From the NCBI GenBank assembly GCA_016795325.1, contig JAEUHY010000012.1:186001-250000 (forward strand): 64,000 bases of DNA, written 5' to 3'. A program made the position numbers and the translations under genes. The stretch comes from Planctomycetota bacterium. GTDB lineage: Bacteria > Planctomycetota > UBA1135 > GCA-002686595. How positions within the stretch are numbered: position 1 is the first letter of the stretch; each line of letters begins with the position of its first letter. Under the pieces are notes generated by a model. That model was given only the letters and a program-made list of their open reading frames with translations, searched no databases and had not been told where the DNA came from. Shown piece by piece: positions 16,160-24,791 of this stretch.

Positions 16160-17104
16160 GTGGACGCAACGCCTCTGCACTTTCTCGTCGGGCCCACGGC
16201 CAGCGGCAAGACGGCCGTGGCCCTCGAACTCGCGCAACGCGTCGGCGCCGAGGTCGTGTCGATGGACTCGATGCTGGTGTACCGCGGCATGGACATCGGC
16301 GTCGCCAAGCCCGAGCGTGCGGAGCGCGAGCGCGTGCCGCACCACTTGATCGACGTGGTCGAGCCGAGCGAAGCCTTCAGCGTGCACGACTTTCTCGCGC
16401 AGGCGCGCCGCGCGCACGAGCAGGTGCTCGCCCGCGGCCGACGCGCGCTGTTCGTCGGCGGGACCGCGTTCTACTTGAAGTCGATGTTGCAGGGCCTGTT
16501 CGATGGCCCGGCCGTCGAGCCCGCTGTGCGCGCGCTGTTCGAGCGACGCTACGACGAAGAAGGCGCCGCGGCGCTACACGCCGAACTCGCGCGCGTCGAT
16601 CCACGCCTGGCGCAGCGTGTGCATCCCAACGACCGCAAGCGCGTGGTGCGCGGGCTCGAGGTTCACGCGCAAACAGGCCGCGCACTCAGCGAGTTGCAGA
16701 CCACCTGGGGCTGGCATGGTGCTGGACCCAGCGCGGCCGCAGCGGCGCGCATCGCGGGACTGGCGCTCGAGGTCGCCGAACTCGACGAACGCATCGCGCA
16801 GCGCACCGACACGATGCTCGCGCGCGGCTGGGTGGAGGAGGCGCTCGCGATCCGCGCCGGGTGCGGCTTCGGGCCCACGGCGCAGCAGGCGCTCGGCTAC
16901 CGCGAAGTGCTCGAGTTCGCCGACGGGCGCCTCTCGCGCGAGGAGTGCGCGCGGATCATCGCGCTCCGCACGCGCCAGTTCGCGCGCAAGCAACGCACCT
17001 GGCTGCGCAAGTTCGAGTCGATCGAGTGGTTCGCCGCGCCGACCGGAAAACAGCAAGACCCCGCCCGCGTTGCGGACGAGGTCTTGGTGCGGTTCGGCTG
17101 GTGA
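16160..17104 (+). CDS. miaA: tRNA dimethylallyltransferase
   Basis: 314 residues. Adds a dimethylallyl group to N6 of A37 in tRNAs that read UNN codons. The P-loop GPTASGKT is at 11-18, followed by MDSMLVYRGMDIGVAKP (the substrate-tRNA and catalytic aspartate region), VPHHLIDVVEP, FVGGTAFYLKSML and the C-terminal QQALGYREV and RTRQFARKQRTWLRKF motifs that bind the tRNA. Complete and of normal length. GTG start at 16160 is required by the N-terminal homology. Followed by a GC-rich 12-base tandem repeat before the convergent lipoprotein gene. Confidence 0.95.
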   Translation: MDATPLHFLVGPTASGKTAVALELAQRVGAEVVSMDSMLVYRGMDIGVAKPERAERERVPHHLIDVVEPSEAFSVHDFLAQARRAHEQVLARGRRALFVGGTAFYLKSMLQGLFDGPAVEPAVRALFERRYDEEGAAALHAELARVDPRLAQRVHPNDRKRVVRGLEVHAQTGRALSELQTTWGWHGAGPSAAAAARIAGLALEVAELDERIAQRTDTMLARGWVEEALAIRAGCGFGPTAQQALGYREVLEFADGRLSREECARIIALRTRQFARKQRTWLRKFESIEWFAAPTGKQQDPARVADEVLVRFGW

Positions 17105-17150
17105 AGCCGGGCGGGTCGCCTGCGCGGAGGGCGCGGCTCGCCGCGCGCTC

Positions 17151-17210
17151 GCACGGGCGGGCGCACGGGCGGGCGCACGGGCGGGCGCACGGGCTGGCGC
17201 ACGGGCTGGC
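17151..17210. repeat. Five tandem copies of a 12-base unit
   Basis: Units of GCACGGGCGGGC (three copies) and GCACGGGCTGGC (two copies) run without gaps, then fade into the stop codon of the minus-strand lipoprotein gene at 17213. It lies between convergent genes; no T-tract hairpin is seen. Probably a slippage-prone minisatellite. Confidence 0.85.
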
Positions 17211-17212
17211 GC

Positions 17213-17524
17213 TCAGGGGTTCTTGACTTCGAACTCGACCTTCGGCGGTTCCGGGCGGTACGGCGGCTTGGTCGCGCGCGGCATCAGCGGGTTGGTCGGG
17301 TTGTCGTTCACCAGGTGGCGCCGGAAGGTCGTGCCGGCGGCGCTCATGTCGCGCGCGAGGAACGACGAGTAGTCGCCGTCGCGGCTCTGGCGGTACCCGA
17401 AGAACTGGTAGGTCATGCGCGGTCCCACCGAGTTGAAGTGCCAGTGGTTGGTCTCGTAGGCCGGGGTGGTGCAGGCCGACGTGAGCGCGAGGAGGACCAA
17501 GCTTCCGAGCGTGAGACGCTTCAT
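17213..17524 (-). CDS. Small lipoprotein of unknown function
   Basis: 103 residues. The signal MKRLTLGSLVLLALTSAC ends in a lipobox with lipidated C18. The mature part is short, polar and aromatic (ETNHWHFNSVGPRMTYQFFGYRQ, shortened here as HWHFNSVGPRMTYQFFGYR) and finishes with a Pro/Lys-rich tail (PPYRPEPPKVEFEVKNP). No recognised domain. The ATG at 17524 is the only start that gives a signal peptide. Stands alone, convergent with miaA. Confidence 0.72.
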   Translation of the reverse strand: MKRLTLGSLVLLALTSACTTPAYETNHWHFNSVGPRMTYQFFGYRQSRDGDYSSFLARDMSAAGTTFRRHLVNDNPTNPLMPRATKPPYRPEPPKVEFEVKNP

Positions 17525-17885
17525 GGACGGTGTGACGAGTGGGGTGGGACCCTGCCGGCCGGCGGGGCCAGCACGGAAGGCGGTGGGGGCGTGGGGTGCG
17601 ATTGCAGTCGAGGGACGCGAAGCGGGCAGCTGGGCTGCACAACTGGGCGGGTGGAACCCGCCAGCCGCTGCCCTTCCGCGGCCGTCGTAGCGCACGACCG
17701 GGTGGGGCAGTATGGACAGCGGCCCGTCGGGGCGTCAAGGATGGGGCCGTGAGCACGGCGCCTGTCCTCAACGCGTTCGGCGGACGCGCCAAGCCTCGTG
17801 CGCGCGAGCCGCGCGAGGCCGACAGCTACCCCCGCCGCGGGCGCGGTTACCGGCGCGCGAGGCGCTCGGCAGGCCGGACCGCCGG
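17525..17885. other. Intergenic region, promoters of divergent genes
   Basis: 361 bases between the divergent small lipoprotein gene and nadD. Frames here are shadows. It should hold both promoters, but the sequence is uniformly GC-rich and I cannot place -35/-10 elements with any confidence. Confidence 0.4.
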
Positions 17886-18596
17886 ATGCGGGAGCGCCAG
17901 TTGAGCGGCACAGCACGGCCCCCGCCGCTGGGTGCGTTCGGCGCGCGCGTCGGCATCTACGGCGGTTCCTTCGACCCGGTGCACCTCGGGCACGTGCACG
18001 TCGCGCGGCAGGCGCAGGCGCGCTGGGGGCTGACGCAGGTGGTGTTCGTCCCGGCGGCGCAGTCTCCGCACAAGCTCGGCCAGCGGCTGGCGCCGGCGCC
18101 GGACCGCGTCCGCATGCTCGAGATCGCCCTGGCGCACGAGCCGAGCTGGAGCGTGTGGACCGCGGAACTCGAGCGCGCGGGACCCTCGTACACCGTCGAC
18201 ACGCTGAGCGCGGCCCGCGGCGAACTGCGTTTGCCGCCCGGCTGCGAGCTCTACCTGCTGCTCGGCTCGGACAACCTGCGCGGCTTCGAACGCTGGCGCG
18301 ACGTCGAGCGCATTCTCGAACTCGCGCAGCCGATCGTGGTGCAGCGCGACGGCCCCGACGCGGACGAAGCGCTCGAGCATCTGCGCCGCGCGCTTTCGCC
18401 TGCGGGTTACGAGCGGCTCGCCCGCGGCCGCCTCCGCGCGCCGGTCTGTCCGGCCGCCTCCACTTCGGTACGCGAGCAACTCGCCCGCGGCGAAGCGCCG
18501 CTCGAGCAACTCCCGTCCGGCGTCTTGGAATATGCGCGCGCGAGCGGCATCTACGCTGCACCGCCGTCCAGCGGAGGGGCGACGCAACCGTGTTGA
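17886..18596 (+). CDS. nadD: Nicotinate-nucleotide adenylyltransferase
   Basis: 236 residues from the ATG at 17886. Transfers AMP from ATP to nicotinate mononucleotide, the second-last step to NAD. The nucleotidyltransferase motif GGSFDPVHLGH is near the N-terminus, FVPAAQSPHK follows, LLLGSDNLRGFERW is the substrate pocket, and the C-terminal STSVREQLARGE corresponds to the ISSTxxR motif. A TTG at 17901, preceded by GGAG at good distance, is an equally possible start and would trim five residues. The stop overlaps the GTG of the next gene, so both are coupled. Confidence 0.93.
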   Translation: MRERQLSGTARPPPLGAFGARVGIYGGSFDPVHLGHVHVARQAQARWGLTQVVFVPAAQSPHKLGQRLAPAPDRVRMLEIALAHEPSWSVWTAELERAGPSYTVDTLSAARGELRLPPGCELYLLLGSDNLRGFERWRDVERILELAQPIVVQRDGPDADEALEHLRRALSPAGYERLARGRLRAPVCPAASTSVREQLARGEAPLEQLPSGVLEYARASGIYAAPPSSGGATQPC

Positions 18597-19696
18597 TCCA
18601 ACTTCTGCCCGCACTGGCCGGCGCCTGCGCTGCGTTTGCGTTCGGCCTTCTGCTCACTGCCGGCGCACGCCGCATCGGCTGGGTCGACGGCGGCGCAGGC
18701 GCGCACAAGCTCGCGGGCGAGCGCTGGCCGCTGACCGGTGGAGCGGCGCTGCTCGCGGGCTGGCTCGCCGCAGAGTTCACTGCGGAGTTCACCGCGCAGT
18801 TCACCGCGGATTTCACCGCTCGGGCGCTGGCGGCCACGCCCCGGCCGCTGTTCGAGGCCGCAGAACTCGCGGCGCTGCTCGAGGGGCTCGTGGGCGGCGA
18901 AGTGCGCTTGTGGCCCCTCGGCGCGCTGTGCGCCGCGTTTGCGCTCGGCACCTTGGACGACCTGCTCGAAAACGGCCTGTCCGCAGGCGCCAAGTTGTGC
19001 GGGCAAGCTCTGTGCGGGCTCGTGCTCGTCGCTCCTTCGCTGCTGCTGCACGGCGCGAGCTCGACAGCGTCGCTGCTCGCGCTGCTCGCGGTCGCCGGCG
19101 CGTGCATCGCGCTCAACTGCATCAACACCTTCGACAACGCCGATGGCGCAGCCCTCGGCGTCGGGCTGCTCGGATTGAGCGGCGCCGCATCGCTGGCCGC
19201 GCCGCTGGTCGGATTCGCGCCCCTGAATCTCGTCGCCGATCGCCCGGGCACTTGGCGGCGCAAGGCGATCCTGGGCGACGCCGGCAGTCACGCGCTCGGC
19301 TTGGTCGTGCTATTGCATCCAAACGCCTGGCCGGCGCTCACGCTGCCCGCGCTGGATCTGGCGCGGCTGTGTTGGGTGCGTTGGCGCCTGGGGGAGCCGG
19401 TTTGGCGCGGCGATCGACGCCACCTCGCGCACCGGCTCGCGCGCGGCGGGCTGGCGCCGTGGCGCGTGGCGCTGCTGCTCGTCGCGCTTGCGGCGCCGGC
19501 GGCGCTCGCGCCTTGGGGCTGGGAACTTGCGGCGGGAATCGCGGCGAGTGCATTGCTTCTGGTCTGGTCGCTGCGCTGCTCGCCGCAGCGCGCTGAGCCG
19601 TCCGCCGCAGGCGCCGCCGCGCGGCCGAACGCGGGCGCGCTCGCGCCCACCGGGGCCGAGGCGAACGTGTCCGCCGCGGGCACGGCGCGAACGTAA
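18590..19696 (+). CDS. WecA/MraY-type polyprenyl-phosphate phosphosugar transferase
   Basis: 368 residues with about ten membrane helices. Transfers a sugar-1-phosphate from a UDP-sugar to undecaprenyl phosphate. Family motifs are all readable: GTLDDLLE (~121), NCINTFDNADG (~176, acidic catalytic pair), LGDAGSHALG (~227) and RRHLAHRL (~280, the cytoplasmic His motif). An odd insertion in the first outer segment contains four four-residue repeats (EFTA, EFTA, QFTA, DFTA) from a 12-base tandem. A Pro/Ala-rich tail follows the last helix. GTG start at 18590 overlaps nadD by 7 bases, with GGAGGGG upstream. Likely starts assembly of a lipid-linked glycan. Confidence 0.85.
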   Translation: MLIQLLPALAGACAAFAFGLLLTAGARRIGWVDGGAGAHKLAGERWPLTGGAALLAGWLAAEFTAEFTAQFTADFTARALAATPRPLFEAAELAALLEGLVGGEVRLWPLGALCAAFALGTLDDLLENGLSAGAKLCGQALCGLVLVAPSLLLHGASSTASLLALLAVAGACIALNCINTFDNADGAALGVGLLGLSGAASLAAPLVGFAPLNLVADRPGTWRRKAILGDAGSHALGLVVLLHPNAWPALTLPALDLARLCWVRWRLGEPVWRGDRRHLAHRLARGGLAPWRVALLLVALAAPAALAPWGWELAAGIAASALLLVWSLRCSPQRAEPSAAGAAARPNAGALAPTGAEANVSAAGTART

Positions 19697-19866
19697 CGCG
19701 CACTTCCCCAGGCGCTCGCCCTTGCTCGCGTGGGGGCGCCTCTCGATAATCCCGCGCCCTCAAGTTTGCCCCCGCAGCGCGGTTCCGTGCCGGCGCGGCC
19801 TCGCGCTCCGGCCCCGTCGCCAGCTCAGCGCAGGTCTCGTCGGCGTTCGCCCGCACCGTCCACACC

Positions 19867-20691
19867 GTGACCTACCCGCTGACCGCTCTGATCTCCGATC
19901 TGCACGCCAATTGGCCGGCGTTGCAGGTCGCGCTCGCCGACGCGCGGGAACGCGGCGCCACGCGCGTGGTGTGTCTGGGCGACGTGATCGGCTACGGCGC
20001 GCGCCCGATCGAGTGCCTCGACCGCGTGATGGAGCTGTGCAGCGAACGCGCCGCCGAGCACGGCTTCACGCCGGGCTTCTGCCTGCAGGGCAACCACGAG
20101 GAGGCGCTGCTGGGTTCGGGCGTGGACTTCAATCCCAACGCGCGCCGCGCGATCGATTGGACGCGCGACGAACTGCAGGGCGCGGGCGACCGCAACCGCA
20201 CGCATGCGTACTGGGATTTCCTCGGCGGCCTCGAGCCGCTGCGCATCGAGGAGGGCGCCATGTACGCGCACGGCAGCCCGCACGGACCGGTGCGCGAGTA
20301 TCTGCTGCCGCGCGACGCGCGCGACGGCGCGAAGATGGCCGCGAACTTCCGCGCCATGCGCGAACTCGACCCGGGCGACAAGGCGCTGGTGTGCTTCGTC
20401 GGGCACAGCCACGTGCCGGGCATCTTCTACGAGGACGGGCGCTTCTATCGCCCCAAGTCCACGGAAGGGCCGTACGACCTGGGCGTGAGCGCGCAATGCC
20501 GCGCGATCGTCAACATCGGTTCGGTCGGACAGCCGCGCGACGGCGATCCGCGCCTTTCCTATGCGCTGTTCGATGGATGGCGCTTGTCGTTCGTGCGCGC
20601 CGCGTACGACGTCGCTCTCGCGCAGGAGCACATCCGCGCCGTTTCGCTTCTCCCCGCCTACTTGGCCGACCGGCTCGCCGCCGGTCAGTGA
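19867..20691 (+). CDS. Calcineurin-like metallophosphoesterase
   Basis: 274 residues from a GTG start. The dimetal site is complete: SDLHANWPAL, CLGDVIGYGARP, LQGNHEEALLG and VGHSHVPGIF; the C-terminal NIGSVGQPRDGDPRLSYAL is typical of the YfcE/PrpE-related group of small cytoplasmic phosphodiesterases or phosphatases. Substrate unknown. No signal peptide. Lies between the WecA-type gene and yidC, 36 bases before the latter. Confidence 0.87.
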   Translation: MTYPLTALISDLHANWPALQVALADARERGATRVVCLGDVIGYGARPIECLDRVMELCSERAAEHGFTPGFCLQGNHEEALLGSGVDFNPNARRAIDWTRDELQGAGDRNRTHAYWDFLGGLEPLRIEEGAMYAHGSPHGPVREYLLPRDARDGAKMAANFRAMRELDPGDKALVCFVGHSHVPGIFYEDGRFYRPKSTEGPYDLGVSAQCRAIVNIGSVGQPRDGDPRLSYALFDGWRLSFVRAAYDVALAQEHIRAVSLLPAYLADRLAAGQ

Positions 20692-20727
20692 CCTACGCAG
20701 CGCGCGCAGCGCGCTCTCGACTTCGCC

Positions 20728-22779
20728 TTGGAAAAACGCCTGCTACTTGCGATCACGCTCTCGGTCGCCGTCCTCGTGCTCTGGCAGTGGGTCTTCCCGC
20801 CGCCGCCGCCTGCGGAGCCCACTGAGACGCCCGCCGCCGCGAGCGCCCTCAGCGCGCCGAGCGCCACGCCGAGCGCGCCTGAGAAGCCGCAGCCGCCGCC
20901 GGTCTCGACGGTGCTCGTCGACGAGGCGGAGCGGACGCTCGAGATCGACCTGGGCCAGCCCGGTGAGGCCGGCGCCTACCGCGCGGTGTTCTCCAACCGC
21001 GGCGCGCGGCTCGTCGAGCTCAAGCTTAAGAGCTACGTCGATCGCGTCGGTTTGAGCGACGCCGAGCGCCTCGAGCCGGAGCACTGGATCCAACTGGTGC
21101 GCTCGGTCGAGAGCTCGGGCGCGCTCAGCGGATCGTTGCTCCTGCGCAGCGACGTTTCGAGCCGCGACCTCGAGCGCGAGCCGCTCGAGCGCGCGCTGTG
21201 GACGATGAAGCCCTGGCCGGATGCGAACGCGCCGCGCGGCGTCGAGTTCGAGCTCGCACAGGGTTCGGGACTGCGGCTGGTCAAGCGCGCGCACTTCGAA
21301 CCGGGCACGTACCGCTTGCGCGTGGAGTTGGAGCTGCACAACGACGCGCTGGCGGGCGAGCGCGCGCTGGGTTTCCTGTTCAGCCCCGCCGAAGTGATGC
21401 CGCTCGAGTCGGGCGACACGTTCTACGTCGAGCCGCAGTCGATCGCCGCCGGTCGCACCGCCGAGGGCGTGCGCAACCGCGATTCGACCGCGCCCAAGCT
21501 GGCGGCGCAGCAGCGCGACGACCGCGGCGGGCCGACCTCGGGTCCGCTCGAAGTTCCCGCCGACGAACTGAGCTTCGCCGGCGTGCACAACAAGTTCTTC
21601 GCGATGTTGCTGCGCGGCGCGGATGCGAACGCGACGGCCACGCTGCGCGGCGCACGCTGGCGGCGCATGGCCGACGACGAACTCGCGCGCACCAAACCCG
21701 CGTCGAGCGGCGCGAATTGGAGCTTCATGGCGACGGACGTCGTGCTCGAACTGCGCGCGCCGGCCGTGGGCGAGAGCCGCAAGTACGAGTACATCATCTA
21801 CGCCGGCCCCAAGCAGTCGCAGATGCTGGTCGACGACTTCGCCGACCACCAGGCGTTGCTCGAGTACGACCGCTCGGGAACCTGCTGCGTGCCCGTGCCG
21901 TTCGTGACCAGCATCGCCAACGGCCTGACCTGGCTGCTCGCGATGCTGCACAAGCTGACGGGCAACTGGGGCGCGGCGATCATCCTGATGACGATCCTGG
22001 TGCGCCTCGCGTTGTTCCCTGCGACACGCAAGTCGCAGACGGCCATGGCGCGTTTCCAGAAGAAGATGAAGCGCTTGCAGCCGCAGATCGACGAGCTCAA
22101 GCGCAAGTTCGAGGGCGATCCGGCCAAGCAGCGCGAGGCGCAGCAGAAGATGATGCTCGAGCACGGCATGACGCCGCCGCTCGGCGGGTGCCTCCCGATG
22201 TTCGTGCAGGTGCCGATCTTCTTCGGGCTGTTCTCGGCGCTGCGCACGGACTTCGAACTGCGCCAGCAGCCCTTCCTGCTGTGGATGAGCGACCTCAGCA
22301 AGCCCGATCGTCTGCTCGAGCTCGGTTGGCAGATTCCGCTGCCGTTCACCGACGCTCCGTTCGTGATCGAGCACTTGAACCTGCTGCCGCTGCTGATGGT
22401 CGTGCTGTGGGTCGCGCAGCAGGCGCTGATGCCCAAGCCGACCGACGAGCAACAGGCTCAGATGCAGAAGATGATGATGTTCATGCCGATCGTGATGGGC
22501 TTCGCGCTCTACAACTACGCGGCGGGACTCTCGCTCTACATGATCACGCAGTCGGGGATCGGCATCCTCGAGAACACGGTCGTGAAGAAGATCTGGCCGA
22601 TCGACGACAGCGAACCGCCGCCCTCCGAGAAGAAGGAAGGTTTCCTGCAGACGATGATGCGCCGCGCGGCGCAGATGCAGCAGGACCGCGACGGGAAGGA
22701 TCGGGACGGCAAGGACCGCGACGGGAAAGATCGCGGCCGCGACGGTGGACGTGGAGGCAAGAACGGCAAGCGGAGCTGA
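20728..22779 (+). CDS. yidC: Membrane protein insertase YidC
   Basis: 683 residues. Inserts and folds inner-membrane proteins, alone or with SecYEG. TTG start gives the standard N-terminal helix ([20 protein letters not shown]). A large periplasmic beta-domain spans about 40-385 and the conserved Oxa1/Alb3 core about 390-600 ([68 protein letters not shown]). The charged C-terminal tail carries three DRDGK repeats followed by a Gly/Arg/Lys-rich end, which may contact ribosomes. The last 35 bases overlap mnmE. Confidence 0.95.
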   Translation: MEKRLLLAITLSVAVLVLWQWVFPPPPPAEPTETPAAASALSAPSATPSAPEKPQPPPVSTVLVDEAERTLEIDLGQPGEAGAYRAVFSNRGARLVELKLKSYVDRVGLSDAERLEPEHWIQLVRSVESSGALSGSLLLRSDVSSRDLEREPLERALWTMKPWPDANAPRGVEFELAQGSGLRLVKRAHFEPGTYRLRVELELHNDALAGERALGFLFSPAEVMPLESGDTFYVEPQSIAAGRTAEGVRNRDSTAPKLAAQQRDDRGGPTSGPLEVPADELSFAGVHNKFFAMLLRGADANATATLRGARWRRMADDELARTKPASSGANWSFMATDVVLELRAPAVGESRKYEYIIYAGPKQSQMLVDDFADHQALLEYDRSGTCCVPVPFVTSIANGLTWLLAMLHKLTGNWGAAIILMTILVRLALFPATRKSQTAMARFQKKMKRLQPQIDELKRKFEGDPAKQREAQQKMMLEHGMTPPLGGCLPMFVQVPIFFGLFSALRTDFELRQQPFLLWMSDLSKPDRLLELGWQIPLPFTDAPFVIEHLNLLPLLMVVLWVAQQALMPKPTDEQQAQMQKMMMFMPIVMGFALYNYAAGLSLYMITQSGIGILENTVVKKIWPIDDSEPPPSEKKEGFLQTMMRRAAQMQQDRDGKDRDGKDRDGKDRGRDGGRGGKNGKRS

Positions 22780-24184
22780 CGGCGCGGCGCGCGAGCGCGC
22801 GGCGCAGACGATCGTCGCGATCGCTTCGCCGCCCGGGCCCGCGGAGCGCGGGATCCTGCGCCTTTCGGGGCCCGGCGCACGCGCCGTCGCCCTCGCACTC
22901 GTCCGCGGCGCTCCGCAGCTGGAGCTGAGCGCACGCGGCGTCCATCCGGCGCGACTGTTCGACGGCGTGGGGGAGCAACCCGGTTGGGTGGTGTGGATGC
23001 CCGGCCCGCGCTCCTACACCGGCGAGGACGTCGCCGAGCTGCACGGCCCGGGAGCGCCGCCGCTCGTCGCGGCGCTGCTGCGGCGCGCGCTCGAACTGGG
23101 CGCGCGGCTCGCCGGCCCCGGTGAATTCACGCGCCGCGCCTTCGAGAACGGGCGCATCGACCTGACGCGCGCCGAGGGCGTGCTCGAGCTCGTGAGCGCG
23201 GCCAATGAGCGCGAGCGCCGCGCGGCGACCGCGCTGCTCAGTGGCGGCTTGGAGCGCCACGTGTCCACTTTGCGCGACCTGCTGCTCGACTTGCGCGTGT
23301 TGTGCGAGGCGAGCCTCGACTTCGACGAGGCCGACACCGGGCACGTGCCGCGCGAACAACTCGAAGCGCTCGCGCTCGCCGCGCGAGAGGCGCTCGCGGA
23401 CACGCTGAGCTTCGAGCGCCGCCGCGTGCGCTCGAACGTGCGGCCGCGCGCGGTGCTGATCGGCGCGCCCAACGCGGGCAAGAGCACGCTGTTCAACGCG
23501 CTCACCGGCGGCCGTGCGCTGGTGAGTCCGCTGCCCGGCGCGACGCGCGACGTGTTGCGCGCTGCGGCTCGCGCGGGCGAGTTCGAGTTCGAGCTCGTGG
23601 ACACCGCGGGGCTCGACGAGCGGCTGGCGCTCGCGGACCGCGAGCACCCCGACCTCCAGGCGCAGCAGCTCGCCTCGGCCGAGGCCGCGGGAGCGGACTT
23701 GCTCGTGGCCGTGGTCAGCGCCGTCGAAGGCTCCGCCTCCTGCGCGGAGCTCCTCGAGCGCCGCCGCGCGCACCCGCGCACGCCCGTCGTGTTGGCCTGG
23801 ACCCAGGTCGATCGCCCCGGCGCTCCGCCGGCCCCGGCCGCGCCGCTGCTCGCCGAACTGGGGGCGAGCGCGTGGGTTGCGCTGTGCGCTCCCCGCGCCC
23901 AGGGCGTGAGCGCTCTGCTCGACGCCTGCCGCGCCGCACTCGAGGCCGAGCCGCCGAGCGAGGGTGCGGCGCGAGTCGAGGTGTCCGCGCGCCACCTCGA
24001 GGCGCTGAACGCCTCGCGCGAAGCGCTCGAGGAGGCGCTCGGCGGGCTGCGGGCCGGGGCGCCGCTCGACCTGCTCGCCCAGACCTTCCGGCAGGCTCTG
24101 GACGCCCTGGACGCGATCGCTGGCCGCTCCAGTCCCGAGGACGTGCTCGAGCGCCTGTTCGCGCGCTTCTGCATCGGCAAGTGA
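22745..24184 (+). CDS. mnmE: tRNA uridine-5-carboxymethylaminomethyl modification GTPase MnmE
   Basis: 479 residues. With MnmG it modifies U34 of tRNAs. The tetrahydrofolate-binding N-terminal domain has [25 protein letters not shown] and [14 protein letters not shown]; the inserted G domain has GAPNAGKS (240-247), LPGATRD and DTAGL; the C-terminal catalytic FCIGK is intact (475-479). The guanine-specificity motif, usually NKxD, reads TQVD here (in [12 protein letters not shown]), which is unusual. The GTG start at 22745 lies inside the end of yidC; a later start is possible but none is better supported. mnmG is not in the window. Confidence 0.92.
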   Translation: MDVEARTASGADGAARERAAQTIVAIASPPGPAERGILRLSGPGARAVALALVRGAPQLELSARGVHPARLFDGVGEQPGWVVWMPGPRSYTGEDVAELHGPGAPPLVAALLRRALELGARLAGPGEFTRRAFENGRIDLTRAEGVLELVSAANERERRAATALLSGGLERHVSTLRDLLLDLRVLCEASLDFDEADTGHVPREQLEALALAAREALADTLSFERRRVRSNVRPRAVLIGAPNAGKSTLFNALTGGRALVSPLPGATRDVLRAAARAGEFEFELVDTAGLDERLALADREHPDLQAQQLASAEAAGADLLVAVVSAVEGSASCAELLERRRAHPRTPVVLAWTQVDRPGAPPAPAAPLLAELGASAWVALCAPRAQGVSALLDACRAALEAEPPSEGAARVEVSARHLEALNASREALEEALGGLRAGAPLDLLAQTFRQALDALDAIAGRSSPEDVLERLFARFCIGK

Positions 24185-24222
24185 TCCCGCTCGGCGCCCT
24201 GGATATCGCGGGGCCGCCAGCG

Positions 24223-24244
24223 TTGACACACAAGATGTTGTGTG
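24223..24244 (+). promoter_or_regulatory. Putative NrdR box overlapping a promoter
   Basis: The palindrome CACACAA-GATG-TTGTGTG (24227-24244) contains the 16-mer ACACAAGATGTTGTGT, which matches the form of NrdR boxes, and its left arm overlaps a consensus -35 hexamer TTGACA (24223-24228). It lies 56 bases upstream of nrdR, so autoregulation of nrdR and of the RNR-like gene behind it is likely. Only one box is seen, whereas NrdR sites often come in pairs. Confidence 0.7.
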
Positions 24245-24299
24245 TTGTCGTGGTTTGTCGCGTCCTCCACGCCCCCGAAACGCCGTCTCCGCCCGCTCC

Positions 24300-24791
24300 A
24301 TGAAGTGCCCCCGCTGCAAGCAGGACAACGACCGCGTCGTGGACTCCCGCGCCGCGGCGGACGGCGGCGCCATCCGGCGGCGGCGCGAGTGCCTGCAGTG
24401 CTTCCTGCGCTACACGACCTACGAGCGTGTCGAGGACACGCCGCTGCGCGTGATCAAGAAGAGCGGGGAGCGGGTGCGCTTCGAGCGCGAGCGCGTGCTC
24501 GCCGGGATGATGCGCGCCTGCGAGAAGCTGCCGGTCGCGACGGAGGACCTCGAGCAGGCGGCGGCGCGCGTCGAAGCGCGTTGCCAGGAGGAGCACGACC
24601 GCGAAGTGCCGAGCTCGGTGATCGGCGCGCTGGTGATGGAGGAGCTCAAGAAGCTCAACCACGTCGCCTACGTGCGTTTCGCGAGCGTGTACCGCGAGTT
24701 CAAGGACGTGTCGCAGTTCCTCGACGCGCTCAATCCGATCCTCGAGACGCAACGCGGCGCCGCGCCGCCGGGCGCGAAGCATGGCGCCTAG
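24300..24791 (+). CDS. nrdR: Transcriptional repressor NrdR
   Basis: 163 residues, standard length. Represses ribonucleotide reductase genes when its ATP-cone is loaded with ATP/dATP. The zinc ribbon has four cysteines (C3, C6 in MKCPRC and C31, C34 in ECLQCF) with VVDSR and RRRRECLQC basic DNA-contact residues; the ATP-cone covers about 47-137 (VIKKSGERVRFERERVLAGM to YVRFASVYREFKD). The stop overlaps the start of the next gene by 11 bases. Confidence 0.97.
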   Translation: MKCPRCKQDNDRVVDSRAAADGGAIRRRRECLQCFLRYTTYERVEDTPLRVIKKSGERVRFERERVLAGMMRACEKLPVATEDLEQAAARVEARCQEEHDREVPSSVIGALVMEELKKLNHVAYVRFASVYREFKDVSQFLDALNPILETQRGAAPPGAKHGA

